Positions 40,301-48,159 of a stretch of DNA of 64,000 nt are shown here, one piece after another; the stretch's first letter is position 1; every line of letters begins with the position of its first letter. Source of the DNA: Emydura subglobosa (taxonomy: Eukaryota; Chordata; Testudines; Chelidae); the NCBI GenBank assembly GCA_007922225.1, contig ML680053.1:15569877-15633876 (forward strand). The letters are read 5' to 3'. The notes beneath the pieces are model-generated. The model saw nothing but the letters and a program-made list of their open reading frames with translations. It searched no databases and was not told the DNA's origin. Position numbers and translations under genes: made by a program.

Positions 40301-43300
40301 AGTGAAAGTGTGCTCTCCAGAGGACAGAAAGTCTGCAGATGTTCAAATGCACCAGCGCACTTTAAGGTACTGTGTGAGAGAAATTAGACTTATTAAACTA
40401 CTTTCATTTCTGAAACAATATCTGTTGCAGTAATATAGAGGCTTAATTTTAGCAGTGGTTTCTGACCTCTCATTTATTTCATCCCTTTAGATTTAAATTA
40501 GATGAATAGTCACGGAGACTAATCTTTTGTGCTTTTTTTGTTGTTGGGAGTGTAAGGTGGGAAACTGGGACAGGGAAGGAATTTTTCTCCAGATCAGACT
40601 GGTAGAGACCTTGGGTTTTGCCTTCCTCTGCAGGTGGGGCACAAGTCACCTGCTGGTTTGAATTAGTGTAAATGGTGGCTTCTGTGTAACTTGAAGTATT
40701 TAAATCAAGATTTGAGGACTTCAGTAACTCAGTCAGGGGTTATGAGCCTATTGCAGGAATGGGTGGGTGAGGTTCTGTGGCTTGCGATGGTACAGGAGGT
40801 CTGACTAAATGATCATCATGTTCTCTTCTGGCCTTAAAGTCTAGGAGTCTGAATCCACCCAATTCAGGCTTAATCATTTTCACTTTTATAAATAAAACTT
40901 CAGACAGAGTTATTTTCACTTAGTGTCTGAACATATATTTATGCCAGATGAAATACATAAAGGCCCAAGTTACCGAATTCTGGGCTCTCGAAGTTCTAGT
41001 GTATTTCGTGATCCCTGGTCTGGTCTATCAAACTTGTTCCTCCAATTTCTGCTCCAGTATTTCTCCAGTTTGGTCCTTCCCCTTCACTTGGATTTTTATA
41101 CTTGTGCACATTACATATTCATTAACTTTTCTCCAATCAGCATTAAGCATTGTCTATGTAACCCATACATATTACACATGTGCAAGCTTTAACTATACAA
41201 CTTCAGTTGTTCATACAGTTTTCATATCTTGTCCTTATTTTTCCCAGTAAAAGGGACTTTTAGCATTACAGGAGCATATATTTATTATACTAATTAACTT
41301 TTCCATTTTCCAAAAATCTAATGCAACACATTCCATGAACAAAACATTCCAGCAGTAGCATTACTTAAGCAGATCTTTGTCAGAGAAAATAAAATTAGCA
41401 AAACAACACTAGCTGTAATAATTATTCATGTCAATGTGTTTACTATTTAAAACTATTTTAAGTTCAGGATCTTAGATGAGTAAAACATTGGGAAAATTGC
41501 CAGTCATATTCTGTCAAATGTCTAGATGATGATATATATTAAAACAAACAAACATAACCTCAAAACTCTGCATAATGAACTTCTTAGATATAAATACTAA
41601 TAAGAGGATTTTTGGCATACTAGCAAAATAAACCAAAGTTGCATTTTTGATCATTTCCAGTTAATTTACACCTTTACAAACACTTAAAATTAAAGTTGAG
41701 CTCCCATTAATGAAAAGTATACATGTTTTTACTGTTTGGCAGACTTTATAATCAACTAGCTGAAGTGAAAAGCAGAAAGGAAGAGAAATCAAGAAGAGAA
41801 ACCTATGCTAAAAACAGGGAAAAGGCTAAAGAGTTTCACAAGGTGCGTGTGTGGTACAGTAACCTAAACCCCTTGGCCTAGCATTTCTCTATTTTAATGC
41901 CTATTTTGAACTGTCTGTGCAATCCCTTTTTAATGAGACTGCTACCTATGTAGTATCGTTAAAAACTGGAGTCCATCCGAAGCAATTCTTGCAGTAATGG
42001 AGTTCTACCATCCCATCTCAGGTGATAGTTTTGAATTCTCTATTTTGAGTGACTACCTACTGCAGCTTTTGAGGATACTATAATCAGAGCTGGGAGCCAC
42101 CTATTAATTTTGCACAACACTTTCTACTATAAGACACCTATTTTCAATTGCTTATAACTTTGCCAATCATTAACTGTTTGCCTAAAATTGTTCCTGTCTG
42201 ATGTCTTCCCTCAGGCTAAAAATTATTTTTAGTGTTTCAGCCAAAAAACATTTGAGCCATTTCTGAGAATGAGAATAGGGCAAAATGTCATTTTGACATG
42301 TTAAAAACATTCTAGCAACCTTTTCTTTAAGAAGCTCCAATAGCCCCATGATTTGGAGTTTGGGTTTCAACATTTGGCAGGAGTATGGCCTTTGTGTCAG
42401 CCTATTGTCATCCCAGTGAAAGTTCACCCAAATTTAGCCAAGTTCATAAGCTTTTGAAAAATCACAGCTTCCAGATGCTCAGAGATCTGTTAAATGAGCT
42501 GTGATGGTTCATCTCAAGTTTCTGCCTACAGTGATCATGCTCCAACCTGGGGCTGCAAGATCCAAGCAGGACTTTACCTGCAACTGCTGCTGGCTGAGCT
42601 AGGTTCAGATCCTATAATTGAGAGCAGGCAGACTGCTCTCAGTGCTCCCTCTGCTTGGCTCAGGCAATATGAAGAAGGAAGCTGCATGAATCAGATGCAG
42701 AAGAGACTAGAATTGGGGTGAGGGAGTAGACCAGGTGGAGGGTGGCAGTTGGGGGAAGGGAAAAACGGGGGCTGGAATAGGGGAGATGGGGATAAGGACA
42801 GATTGAATGAATTGGGGCTGTGTAGCAAAGGAGGCTGTAGGGCCTCTGCCTCATTTGTTGCAGAAGCTGGAAGATGTGGAGTGGATGAGGCAGGGGACTG
42901 CAGGAAAAGAAAGGATGGTCTCATGTTTATGCAGTTGAATGCTTCCCTGGATAAATGGATTCTATTTTGGCACAGCTTATCATTAATGAGTTAATGCCCC
43001 CACCTATGGAATTCAGGGGCTGTCCTGTGTTGGTGAGGGAGGCTCCAGGACTAAGCCACACCCTTCAGCTCAGGCAACATTTGCTGCCTCTGACATAGAA
43101 CACACTGGTGGTTCAGTTTCTCCCAAGCATTTTGTTGTATAGCTTGAATTATTTATGTTGTGTTGTGCAGCAGCCACTTAAAATCTTTCTTTTCCCTCCT
43201 CCCCATGTCTAAACCAAATCTTTTTTTGGCTTTCATTTTATCTGTATAATTAGATACCAGGAGTATTCTGAGTCACTCTGATATCTAGACTGTTTTGAGG

Positions 43301-44581
43301 GAGAAGTAATGGAAATAGATACAAGCGTGGCTGAGAGTTCTTTGACTTTACAATTACAGCCATGTGACAGCATGGGTTTATGGGCTTTCAGCTACTAATT
43401 CTTTAATTATTTTACATACTAAAATTTGTGTTTTTCGATGAGGACCAGCTTGGAAAATAGCAATAGAGAGCTAATGTCTCTCTGTATAGTTTAAATTTTG
43501 AACACTGGCTAAAATGCATGTGAGGAAAGCAACCCTTCCATGTCTCATTAGAAACCAACGCTCTCAACTTTTCCTTACACATGAAATCTGATTTATTCTT
43601 ATCTGATCCTGATTTTTCCCTCTTGTGACTTTGGTGATGAGTGCATAGGTGAAAATATTCAAAATTAGGAATGTGTTTGGAATGTTGATGCCTCTACAGT
43701 GCAAATGTTCCACTTCTAGTTGCTAAAAGGTTATGCTAGTTGTTGTTGAAATAGAACTGTTCACTTTATTTAAACCAAACTCTAATATCTGGATTTAAAC
43801 TTCTGGCTGCTGTTGGCACACTTTCTTTCACTGTAACAAATTTAGGATTAGCCTAGGGAAAATCCCTCCAGAAAGGTGCAGTGAAAACATCCACTGCATG
43901 ATTTTCAGGAATAGGAAGAAACATACAGTAGAACCTCAGTCACGAACACCTGGGGAATGGAGATTGTTGGTAACTGATACAAAACGGTATGGTGGTTCTT
44001 TCAAAAGTTTATAACTTAATATTAACTTAATAAAGCTTTAAAACTTTACTATGCAGAAGAAACATGTTTTAACCATTTTAATTTAAATGAAAAGCACAGA
44101 ACCAATTTCCTTAGCTTGTCAAATTTCTTTAACCCCCTCCCCCCCCCCCCCCCCCTTTTTTTTTGGTAGTTTACGTTTAACTCAGTACTGTACAGTATTT
44201 TCTTTTTTTGGTCTCTGCTGCCTAATTGCATACTTCCACTTTCAAATGAGGTATGTGGTTGACTGGTTAGTTGGTAACTCTGAGGTACTACTGTAATAGT
44301 TACTGTGCTTATTGTGTTTACGTAAGGTTGCCTTGTACCAAATATACACTGATGTATTTCAACACACTGAATACCATTGTCTGCATAATCCAATCTGCTG
44401 TTGTGGAAAGTGTATAGTACATTGAAGCTTAACTAATGCCCTTCTGATTGAGCATTTAGCTATTCATAACACTGCCAGCCTGTTGTTGTTTAGGAACTTC
44501 AAATCTCAGCTGGATACTTAAAACATCTATTCTTACTTACAGAAAACATTGGAAAAACTACGAGCCAAAAAGACGCATTGA
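7146..44581 (+). CDS. CEP295: CEP295 (KIAA1731), C-terminal 1,383 codons in 18 exons (5' part outside window)
   Basis: Centriolar protein; in vertebrates CEP295 is needed for centriole-to-centrosome conversion and post-translational modification of centriolar microtubules. Seen here: joined exons 7146-7355, 8180-8277, 8388-9465, 11569-11740, 11892-12047, 22765-22983, 26741-26850, 27924-28068, 29243-29470, 30289-30443, 30744-30909, 33663-34342, 34959-35132, 38243-38360, 39247-39450, 40267-40366, 41743-41842, 44543-44581. Every junction has AG/GT ends and matching phase, and the total is an exact multiple of three. The product starts with Q/E-rich coiled coil ([25 protein letters not shown]), continues as a long low-complexity S/E/Q-rich middle, and ends with the basic ALMS motif shared with ALMS1 ([16 protein letters not shown] to [12 protein letters not shown]). 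Human CEP295 is about 2,600 residues (recalled), so the N-terminal part lies left of position 1. Exons have no strong paralogue other than the ALMS motif, so the name rests mainly on the 5' coiled coil and the tail. Confidence 0.88.
8180..8277 (+). CDS. CEP295: CEP295 exon b
   Basis: Acceptor cctgttag, donor CAG|gtactt. Encodes [17 protein letters not shown] followed by [10 protein letters not shown]. Leaves phase 2, which the next exon completes as Arg. Confidence 0.88.
8388..9465 (+). CDS. CEP295: CEP295 exon c, largest exon in window
   Basis: Acceptor tgtttag, donor CAG|gtatgt; 1,078 nt fully open. Begins [17 protein letters not shown], matching the conserved CEP295 coiled coil, then a Q-rich low-complexity region, then a second coiled coil ([17 protein letters not shown] to [18 protein letters not shown]). 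The first ATG-like start inside it is not a gene start; the reading frame enters from exon b. Confidence 0.92.
9815..10112. mobile_element. hAT-type non-autonomous element (298 bp)
   Basis: Inverted ends TAGGGCTCGACAAA and TTTGTCAAGCCCTG, GC-rich interior, and an 8-bp target duplication (CTCTAGGA at 9807-9814, CTCTAGAA at 10113-10120, one mismatch). No coding capacity. Confidence 0.8.
10805..11103. mobile_element. Short inverted-repeat element (possible MITE)
   Basis: Ends GAGTTGGGTGAA and TTGCTCAACTC are imperfect inverted copies, flanked by GATTA (10800-10804) and GATTC (11104-11108). The interior is full of GTTCA/TGAAC and GAATTC-like inverted motifs. Family unknown. Confidence 0.5.
11569..11740 (+). 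CDS. CEP295: CEP295 exon d
   Basis: Pyrimidine-rich acceptor tttttaag, donor CG|gtgagg. Encodes [17 protein letters not shown] and a polar tail. Phase 0 in, phase 1 out. Confidence 0.85.
11892..12047 (+). CDS. CEP295: CEP295 exon e
   Basis: Acceptor atattacag, donor ACAG|gtaaaa. Encodes [15 protein letters not shown] then [18 protein letters not shown]. Phase 1 in and 1 out. The following intron is 10.7 kb and holds the second DIRS element and a nested CR1. Confidence 0.87.
12900..13305 (+). mobile_element. CR1 LINE, 3' end
   Basis: Sense-strand CR1 3' region: open stretch encoding [20 protein letters not shown] and [13 protein letters not shown] (13026-13220), the GAGGTCCCTTCCAACTC stretch, and terminal ATTCTATGATTCTAT at about 13290. 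The 5' part is truncated. The second DIRS element starts within a few bases of its end. Confidence 0.9.
13820..15400 (+). pseudogene. DIRS copy 2, degraded gag-like region
   Basis: Only broken open stretches are found (for example 13955-14230 and 15148-15393). They are P-, S- and R-rich and sit where the first DIRS ORF belongs. The split at 14244-14479 is caused by the hAT insertion. No motif was recognised; the assignment is positional. Confidence 0.45.
14244..14479. mobile_element. hAT-type non-autonomous element inside DIRS copy 2
   Basis: Ends CAGGGGTGGGGAAC and GTTCCCCACCCCTG are perfect inverted repeats. Perfect 8-bp target duplication GTCTAGAG at 14236-14243 and 14480-14487. 236 bp with a GC-rich interior made of repeated CGGCGGCG and GAATTC units. 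The inserted element creates the long GC-rich ORFs seen on both strands here, which are not genes. Confidence 0.92.
16443..17030 (+). pseudogene. DIRS copy 2, reverse transcriptase
   Basis: Open frame starting [20 protein letters not shown], then a disturbed stretch and [19 protein letters not shown]. The catalytic box reads YLDN (16686-16697) rather than YLDD, so the second catalytic aspartate is lost. Later [18 protein letters not shown] matches the equivalent copy 1 sequence (MQRIEFIRAMLDSS). Ends before the RNase H region. Confidence 0.75.
17174..17540 (+). pseudogene. DIRS copy 2, RNase H
   Basis: Starts [17 protein letters not shown], with REL at [15 protein letters not shown] and [14 protein letters not shown]. 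In copy 1 the first box reads SDASDLGWG; here it reads RDALALGWG, so the serine is changed but the aspartate is kept. Frame breaks at about 17400-17475; the continuation ([18 protein letters not shown]) is at 17475-17963 in another frame. Confidence 0.7.
17956..18981 (+). pseudogene. DIRS copy 2, tyrosine recombinase
   Basis: N-terminal part 17956-18312, C-terminal part 18352-18981, separated by a stop and frame change near 18312-18350. C-terminal boxes: [29 protein letters not shown] and [20 protein letters not shown] (about 18801-18918), matching copy 1. Retains the H, R and Y catalytic pattern in its C-terminal half. Confidence 0.78.
19040..19362. repeat. Palindromic right end of DIRS copy 2
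   Basis: The arm TTACTTACCTTCTGTAACTG...GAGATGTGTTGCTCATG at about 19060-19115 recurs inverted at about 19304-19360 (CATGAGCAACACATCTCG to AACAGTTATGGAAGGTAAGT). Because of this symmetry, both strands read nearly the same [12 protein letters not shown] peptide. Inside are the inverted GGGGCGCCTAC and GGCGGGCCCC segments of the left terminal repeat. Confidence 0.8.
20157..20561. mobile_element. PIF/Harbinger-like MITE (possibly Chompy-like)
   Basis: Inserted in the CR1. Ends GCCGTGGTCTACACTAC and GTGGTGTAAACATCCCC are inverted, with a TTA target duplication (20154-20156 and 20562-20564), as expected for PIF/Harbinger. Interior has AAGTTAGGTCGACTTAA. The family name Chompy is from memory of reptile MITEs and not verified. 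Confidence 0.7.
21954..22240. mobile_element. hAT-type element inside CR1
   Basis: Ends CAGTGGTTCTCAAAC and TTGAGGACCACTG, perfect 8-bp target duplication ATCTAGAT at 21946-21953 and 22241-22248. 287 bp including a nested smaller element (22049-22168). Confidence 0.92.
22049..22168. mobile_element. MITE nested inside the 21954-22240 hAT element
   Basis: Ends AGGATGACCAGATG and CATCTGGTCACCCT are inverted. The direct repeat flanks (TGTATG on both sides) are short and do not agree exactly in spacing, so the superfamily is open. Confidence 0.65.
22765..22983 (+). CDS. CEP295: CEP295 exon f
   Basis: Acceptor aaattcag, donor CCAG|gtgaga. Encodes [18 protein letters not shown] and a serine-rich stretch ending SSQDP. 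Phase 1 in and out. Confidence 0.85.
22984..24054 (+). other. CEP295 intron, unassigned
   Basis: Open stretch 23222-23518 is longer than background but lacks splice ends in the CEP295 frame and resembles no family I know. Nothing else found. Confidence 0.35.
24055..24720 (-). mobile_element. CR1 LINE, antisense 3' fragment
   Basis: Read on the minus strand this is the CR1 ORF2 end ([21 protein letters not shown]), then a 3' UTR with a CTTCAAACTAGCAGAGAAAGG stretch and tail. Its start abuts the next CR1 copy at about 24721. Confidence 0.75.
24721..26200 (+). mobile_element. CR1 LINE, RT fragment (sense)
   Basis: Open pieces encode [18 protein letters not shown] and [20 protein letters not shown] (25076-25357), then [17 protein letters not shown] and [18 protein letters not shown] (25863-26096), classic CR1 RT blocks. 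The 5' and 3' ends are missing. Multiple stops; dead. Confidence 0.9.
26201..26740 (+). other. CEP295 intron, unassigned
   Basis: No repeat or RNA recognised. Minus-strand open stretches at 26397-26670 have no splice context. Confidence 0.35.
26741..26850 (+). CDS. CEP295: CEP295 exon g
   Basis: Acceptor atgttttcag, donor ACG|gttagt. Encodes [17 protein letters not shown] and on to SFRPDST. Phase 1 in, 0 out. Confidence 0.82.
27692..27750. repeat. GT/GA microsatellite
   Basis: TGTGTGTGTGTGCGCGTGTG followed by GAGAGAGAGAG; simple repeat in the CEP295 intron. Confidence 0.85.
27924..28068 (+). CDS. CEP295: CEP295 exon h
   Basis: Acceptor ttgaacctag, donor CTG|gtaaat. Encodes [18 protein letters not shown] and a serine/threonine-rich end. 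Phase 0 in, 1 out. Confidence 0.82.
28069..29242 (+). other. CEP295 intron h-i
   Basis: No repeat recognised. From 28921 onward the intron is open in the frame of exon i (see findings). Confidence 0.4.
29243..29470 (+). CDS. CEP295: CEP295 exon i
   Basis: Acceptor tttattttccag, donor AACG|gtatat. Encodes [17 protein letters not shown] through [16 protein letters not shown]. Phase 1 in and out. The upstream intron is open in the same frame back to about 28921 (see findings). Confidence 0.85.
30289..30443 (+). CDS. CEP295: CEP295 exon j
   Basis: Acceptor tttttaaag, donor AAG|gtatta. Encodes [16 protein letters not shown] through [10 protein letters not shown]. Phase 1 in, 0 out. Confidence 0.85.
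30744..30909 (+). CDS. CEP295: CEP295 exon k
   Basis: Acceptor tgtcactag, donor CTGG|gtatgg. Encodes [17 protein letters not shown], ending [10 protein letters not shown]. Phase 0 in, 1 out. Confidence 0.85.
30910..33662 (+). other. CEP295 intron k-l
   Basis: AT-rich. Contains the small MITE at 33160-33250. I looked for a C/D scaRNA such as SCARNA9, known in a CEP295 intron in human, but found no box C/D unit with a U2 guide that I could support. Confidence 0.45.
33160..33250. mobile_element. Small terminal-inverted-repeat element
   Basis: Ends AGGGCCAAATT and CTCTGGCCCT, with an interior (GCAGCTCCATTGACTTCA, CAGTTTACACC) typical of short reptile and bird repeats I have seen. Target duplication not clear. 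Confidence 0.55.
33663..34342 (+). CDS. CEP295: CEP295 exon l
   Basis: Acceptor ttcaagcag, donor CTGG|gtgagt; 680 nt open. Encodes [18 protein letters not shown] and an acidic, serine-rich region ending [10 protein letters not shown]. Phase 1 in, 0 out. An alternative acceptor near 33628 (tatatag) would give the wrong phase. Confidence 0.88.
34959..35132 (+). CDS. CEP295: CEP295 exon m
   Basis: Acceptor attttctag, donor GAG|gtaaat; 58 codons, phase 0 to 0. Encodes [18 protein letters not shown] through SEFKSCSE. Confidence 0.87.
35404..35683. mobile_element. Harbinger-like MITE
   Basis: Ends GGCCATGTCTATACT and AGTGTAGACCAGGGCCC are inverted; interior has repeated inverted GTCGAC and GATCGATTGAGCGG units. 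Similar end sequence to the element at 20157-20561, so probably the same broad family. No clear target duplication. Confidence 0.6.
36029..36900 (-). mobile_element. CR1-like LINE 3' tail, antisense, split by a hAT
   Basis: Read from the minus strand it ends in GACTAGATGATCATAATGG and related sequence, a CR1-type tail common in sauropsids. It is split by the hAT element at 36179-36624: AATAATGATTTAAAG before it and ATTTCAAGG after it rejoin across the 8-bp duplication. Confidence 0.65.
36179..36624. mobile_element. hAT-type non-autonomous element (446 bp)
   Basis: Ends CAGCGGCTCTCAACC and GGTTGAGAACCCCTG, perfect 8-bp target duplication ATTTAAAG at 36171-36178 and 36625-36632. Very GC-rich interior built of TTCGGCGGCAGC-type units, which creates long overlapping reading frames on both strands that are not genes. 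Confidence 0.92.
38027..38110 (+). repeat. Dispersed sauropsid repeat fragment
   Basis: GGTCAGACCAATGGTCCATC and CTGTCTTCTGACAGTGGCC form part of a repeat common in turtle and crocodile introns. Family assignment unknown. Confidence 0.55.
38243..38360 (+). CDS. CEP295: CEP295 exon n
   Basis: Acceptor cttgcaacag, donor GCAG|gtactc. Encodes [18 protein letters not shown] and [11 protein letters not shown]. Phase 0 in, 1 out. Confidence 0.87.
39247..39450 (+). CDS. CEP295: CEP295 exon o
   Basis: Acceptor ttcttcacag, donor TCTG|gtaagt. Encodes [17 protein letters not shown] and a strongly basic stretch ([18 protein letters not shown]). Phase 1 in and out. Basic C-terminal region leading into the ALMS motif. 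Confidence 0.88.
40267..40366 (+). CDS. CEP295: CEP295 exon p
   Basis: Acceptor aataaaaaag is poor in pyrimidines but in frame; donor TTAAG|gtactg. Encodes [18 protein letters not shown] through MHQRTLR. Phase 1 in, 2 out. Confidence 0.8.
40690..40862 (+). mobile_element. CR1-like LINE 3' tail, sense
   Basis: GATTTGAGGACTTCAGTAAC and GGTCTGACTAAATGATCATC, the same repeat as 36029-36900 but on the opposite strand. Short and degraded. Confidence 0.6.
41743..41842 (+). CDS. CEP295: CEP295 exon q (ALMS motif)
   Basis: Acceptor gtttggcag, donor AAG|gtgcgt. Encodes [18 protein letters not shown] and [14 protein letters not shown], the core of the ALMS motif, which in this family associates with centrioles or microtubules. 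Phase 2 in, 0 out. Confidence 0.92.
41843..43925 (+). other. CEP295 intron q-r, left part
   Basis: Contains a moderately GC-rich stretch 42500-43100 with overlapping open frames on both strands. No match to a family was recognised and no inverted ends with target duplication were found. Confidence 0.35.
43926..44293. mobile_element. Tigger/pogo-like non-autonomous element (368 bp)
   Basis: Ends CAGTAGAACCTCAGTCAC and CTGAGGTACTACTG inverted, TA target duplication at 43924-43925 and 44294-44295, and an interior (GAACACCTGGGGAATGGAG, TTTACTATGCAGAAGAAAC, GTTTACGTTTAACTCAG) matching Tigger-type MITEs. Contains a long C-run then T-run at 44135-44165. Confidence 0.88.
44543..44581 (+). CDS. CEP295: CEP295 last coding exon and stop
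   Basis: Acceptor ttacttacag. Encodes [12 protein letters not shown] and TGA at 44579-44581, the expected short ALMS tail. The 3' UTR continues to about 44945. Confidence 0.9.
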   Translation, partial: KTLEKLRAKKTH

Positions 44582-44945
44582 ACACCAGATCCTTTGAGAC
44601 TTCTGGAATAAAAAGTGCTTGATTCCTTTCTCTATTCAATCCAAGGAATGTATGATAAGGCCAGAATCATATTAAGCAATATCATTGTGTAACTAACTAT
44701 TGAGCTTTGATATAGGTGAAAAATCATAATTTAAATGTAGCAACCTACATATTTTATTCCCACTACTTGAGTGAAACCCACTACTAAAGTTTGCCTAAAT
44801 ACAGATTTAGCCTGCTGTTTAAACTCCATTTTTGCTTGAGACTCATAATCAGATCTAGATTGTATAAAGGTTTTTTAATTGAAGATCTGCATTTAAGAGT
44901 GAAGGGGTCATCTGAATCTTTTTAATAAAGTTTTGTAATGAAATC
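44582..44945 (+). other. CEP295: CEP295 3' UTR
   Basis: From the stop to just past AATAAA at 44924-44929, which is followed by a GT-rich stretch (ttttgtaatg). The cleavage position is estimated. Confidence 0.7.
44924..44929 (+). terminator. Poly(A) signal of CEP295
   Basis: Canonical AATAAA about 345 nt after the stop codon, in T-rich context. Confidence 0.7.
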
Positions 44946-45246
44946 TTAACCTGGAATTTATGTGGAAGTGTTAATTGATTGGAAAATCAAAGGATAAGAA
45001 GAAACTTGCCTAATTTCTATGGACTTTAAATGATGCAAATAGCCTTTAGGCACATTGTTCCCATGAACTTTCAATTAGACAGATTTTTCAAAGGTGCAAA
45101 TTGCAGTTAAGCTATTGCTATTAATTTTGGTGGGAAATAACCCCCTGCCATTTTCATCTTCAAAAGTTTGCCTCTTTGCTGTAGTGCCTGTGGCTTTTGA
45201 AAATGTTATCCAATGTATTTTACTGAAATTCTGAGTACGTCTAAAA

Positions 45247-45459
45247 CAGGGATTGTGAAATTATTGGGGATGGGGGTGGCAGCCATGAGCGGTCAGCCAT
45301 GCACAGGGCTGACAGGCCAAGTCCTTCAGAGCTGGGTGGCTGGAGAGCAGTGGCTGCTGGCTGGTGCCCAGCTCTGAAGGCAGTGCTGTCCCCAGCAGCA
45401 GTGTAGAAGTAAGGGTGGCATAGCATGGGGGTCCTAGCAAAAAAGTTTGAGAACTCCTG
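45247..45459. mobile_element. hAT-type element in the intergenic gap
   Basis: Ends CAGGGATTGTGAAA and TTTGAGAACTCCTG, with imperfect 8-bp duplication GTCTAAAA (45239-45246) and TTCTAAGA (45460-45467). Lies between the two convergent genes. Confidence 0.72.
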
Positions 45460-46351
45460 TTCTAAGATAGATTGGGAAACTCTATCCTAGAAAGGCAATA
45501 AGGTGTCCTACTTGACAAATAATTCAACATAAGGTCTGTGGATGCATAAACAGAAGTGCCTACACTGGGTAAGCCCTGCAGTAGAAGAACTTGTTGGCAG
45601 CTGCTGGATGGTTAATGTAGGGTTACAAATGTGTAGATGCTCAAGGTATAGGTTAGGAATTGTTAAACCTTAGGTCCCAGCCTGGGGCTCTAGCATCTAC
45701 ACTGCATTATGGACCTAAGTCCAACCAGCCATCCTGGCATCTTCCCAAAGTTTGGCTACTCTAGCCCTTTGTTCATGGTGCAATGTGGGAAAGCTTGACT
45801 GTCCCCTGGACAAATAAAATTAACATGGAATTCTTCTGGACTCCCTCAACATGAGCCTACTCAAATTGCATCCTCACTGCAGTGAAATAAGGCTTGTATG
45901 TTGGGTCCTGGCTTTATTTAGGCTCAGACTCTCCACTGCTGTAGAGTTTTGGGACTGAGCCCTGGGTTTGTGTATGTAAATGGAAGAGAGGCAGAGTGAG
46001 GGCTGGACTTACATTTCAGTGTAGATTTACATTAAACAGCTTGAGCTCAAAATCTCATTCTATCAAAGTAAACAGGTGACTTGATTAAGTACTTCCCTCA
46101 GGAGAGAAAACAGTACTTAGGGCCTCTTGAATCTAGCAGCAGCATAAGTTTGACAAACTACCATAAAACTATTGTGTTGTCTTCATTTATTCAAATCAGG
46201 ACAATAGGCTTTAGCCAAACAAGCTAGTGGCTCAACATAGGCATAACAGGGTGAAAATTAAGTGTCTGCTAAGCAGGTCAGCTTAGATGAGCCAGGGACA
46301 GGGTCTGGCCATACCCTCTTATGAATTGATACAAACTTTTTAAATAACCAC

Positions 46352-46419
46352 AAAAGTTCTGGGGCACTTTAAAGACTAACAAATTTATTAGTCTTTTAAA
46401 GTGCCACAGAACTTGTTTT
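46352..46419. repeat. Head-to-head repeat tail forming a near-perfect hairpin
   Basis: TTCTGGGGCACTTTAAAGAC and its inverse GTCTTTTAAAGTGCCACAGA flank a 7-base loop (about 29-base arms). The downstream part (ACAGACTAGTTCCAGAGAGG) matches the common sauropsid repeat tail that ends this way. Confidence 0.75.
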
Positions 46420-47588
46420 TGCTATATACAGACTAGTTCCAGAGAGGTAGCCATGTTAACATTTTTAAATGTAATGCATGTAAGGAAAGGGTAAGTAGCA
46501 CTTAAACATGAAAACTTCATTTAATATGTGATTGTTAGTTTTCCATGTTTGAATTGGTGTCTAAATTCAGCACTAAGTGTGCAAGCAGACTACTGAAGAG
46601 TGGAGAAAATCCTTCACTGTAAATTAAGATATTTCAAGAAGGATGATTCAGAACAGTGTTCCTCCCTGCTCTTCTCCATTTAAAAGGGAAACAGGTGGAG
46701 ATGGGGCACCTTAGACCATGTGACTAGACCAGAAAAATAATCCTTGTATGTGATCAGCCTGTGCAGTCAAATTTCTGGGCTTTGGAATCCAGTTGATGCT
46801 CCAACTGTGCTCCTTGCTTTGGACTAAGGCATAAGATTCAAAGGCATTTCTGACTCCCCAGCAATGTGCTTGGAGTCAGAAATGCTTTTGCCATTTTTTT
46901 GAAGCTACATTTGAACACCTGTAAAAGATTTTTTTTGAAAAAACTGTTTTTAGACTATCACAAGTGTAAACCACACTCGTCTGGAGGAATGTTACAATAC
47001 TGAGAATTCCCCCCCCCACCCCACTTCCCTTCTGGTCCATTCCAACTGACATGTCAGCTAAGTTATCCCTCTCCACTATTCATAGCTATTATGGTGGTGC
47101 TCATTGGTCTAACAGGCAGGCTACTAGAGCTGGTCTGTTTTCCTAAATGTTTTCACAAAAAATCTCATGGAGAAGAGGTCAATTTTAACTCCCATTTTCA
47201 AGCTACTAAAACATCCATTTGACAACTAACAAGTTCCTCTTTTGGTTCAAAACTTTTCAAAATTAGTAAGAAATCCACACTAAAATACAACACTAAAATT
47301 TATTCATTTTTATTCAGTAGATGGAGGATGCCACTGCTCTCATTTGAGCTAAAATCCACAGTTCTCTCTCCACCTCAGCAAGCTGCTGCTTATGGCAGAA
47401 CTCCAACATTACCAGCCACTGCCACCTACAGAAATCCACTTTAGTTTTCTTGAGTCAATCATGGACCAGTAATAGAGGAAAGTAACAGGTGGGCCAAATA
47501 CTTTCACTTAAAGTTCTCTAATTTCATATTAGTGCAGACAGCTGAATAGTATGAGAAATAAACTAGACAATTTGTATGTAGTACAATG

Positions 47589-47594
47589 TTTATT
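47589..47594 (-). terminator. Candidate poly(A) signal of the minus-strand host gene
   Basis: AATAAA on the minus strand (TTTATT on the plus), followed downstream on that strand by AC-rich sequence. A second minus-strand AATAAA lies near 47300. Which is used cannot be told. Confidence 0.45.
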
Positions 47595-48159
47595 GAATGC
47601 TTGTCATTTTTCAAATAGTTCTCAAACAACTTGTTGTTTTCTAGGGTTCACAATATACAATTGAGTCAATCAAGAAGCCAGTATAGCAGCTGTTCATCCT
47701 GAAGTTTCCTGTCAATCAATTAAAAATTGACTCATTCCATGAAATCAACATGTTTTTTTAAAAATGTGACTTATCAAGGTTAGGTTAAAGGATTCCACAG
47801 TCAACTTCACTGTAGAAACATTCAGTGAAACAGTACAAACAAGACATTGATAGTACACAACTTAGGGAGGTGTCACACAGGCCTAAAAGATTTAAGTAGT
47901 GCTGAGTTTCTGGTGATTGAACAGGCAGAAGATACAAAGTTAGAATTTAAATCAGTGTATACAATTAGTCATGTCCATTATTAGACATTTATCCATACAA
48001 GAAAACTATGGTAACTGATGGCTATACCACTTCCTAAAATAAAGCATTGCACCCACATGACCCTACATATCACATCAAATGATGTATTATGTATGTAATG
48101 TGTTGAGTTAAAGGTAAATCAAATATTGATTTTACTACTGCAAACTGCAACTAGCTCAG

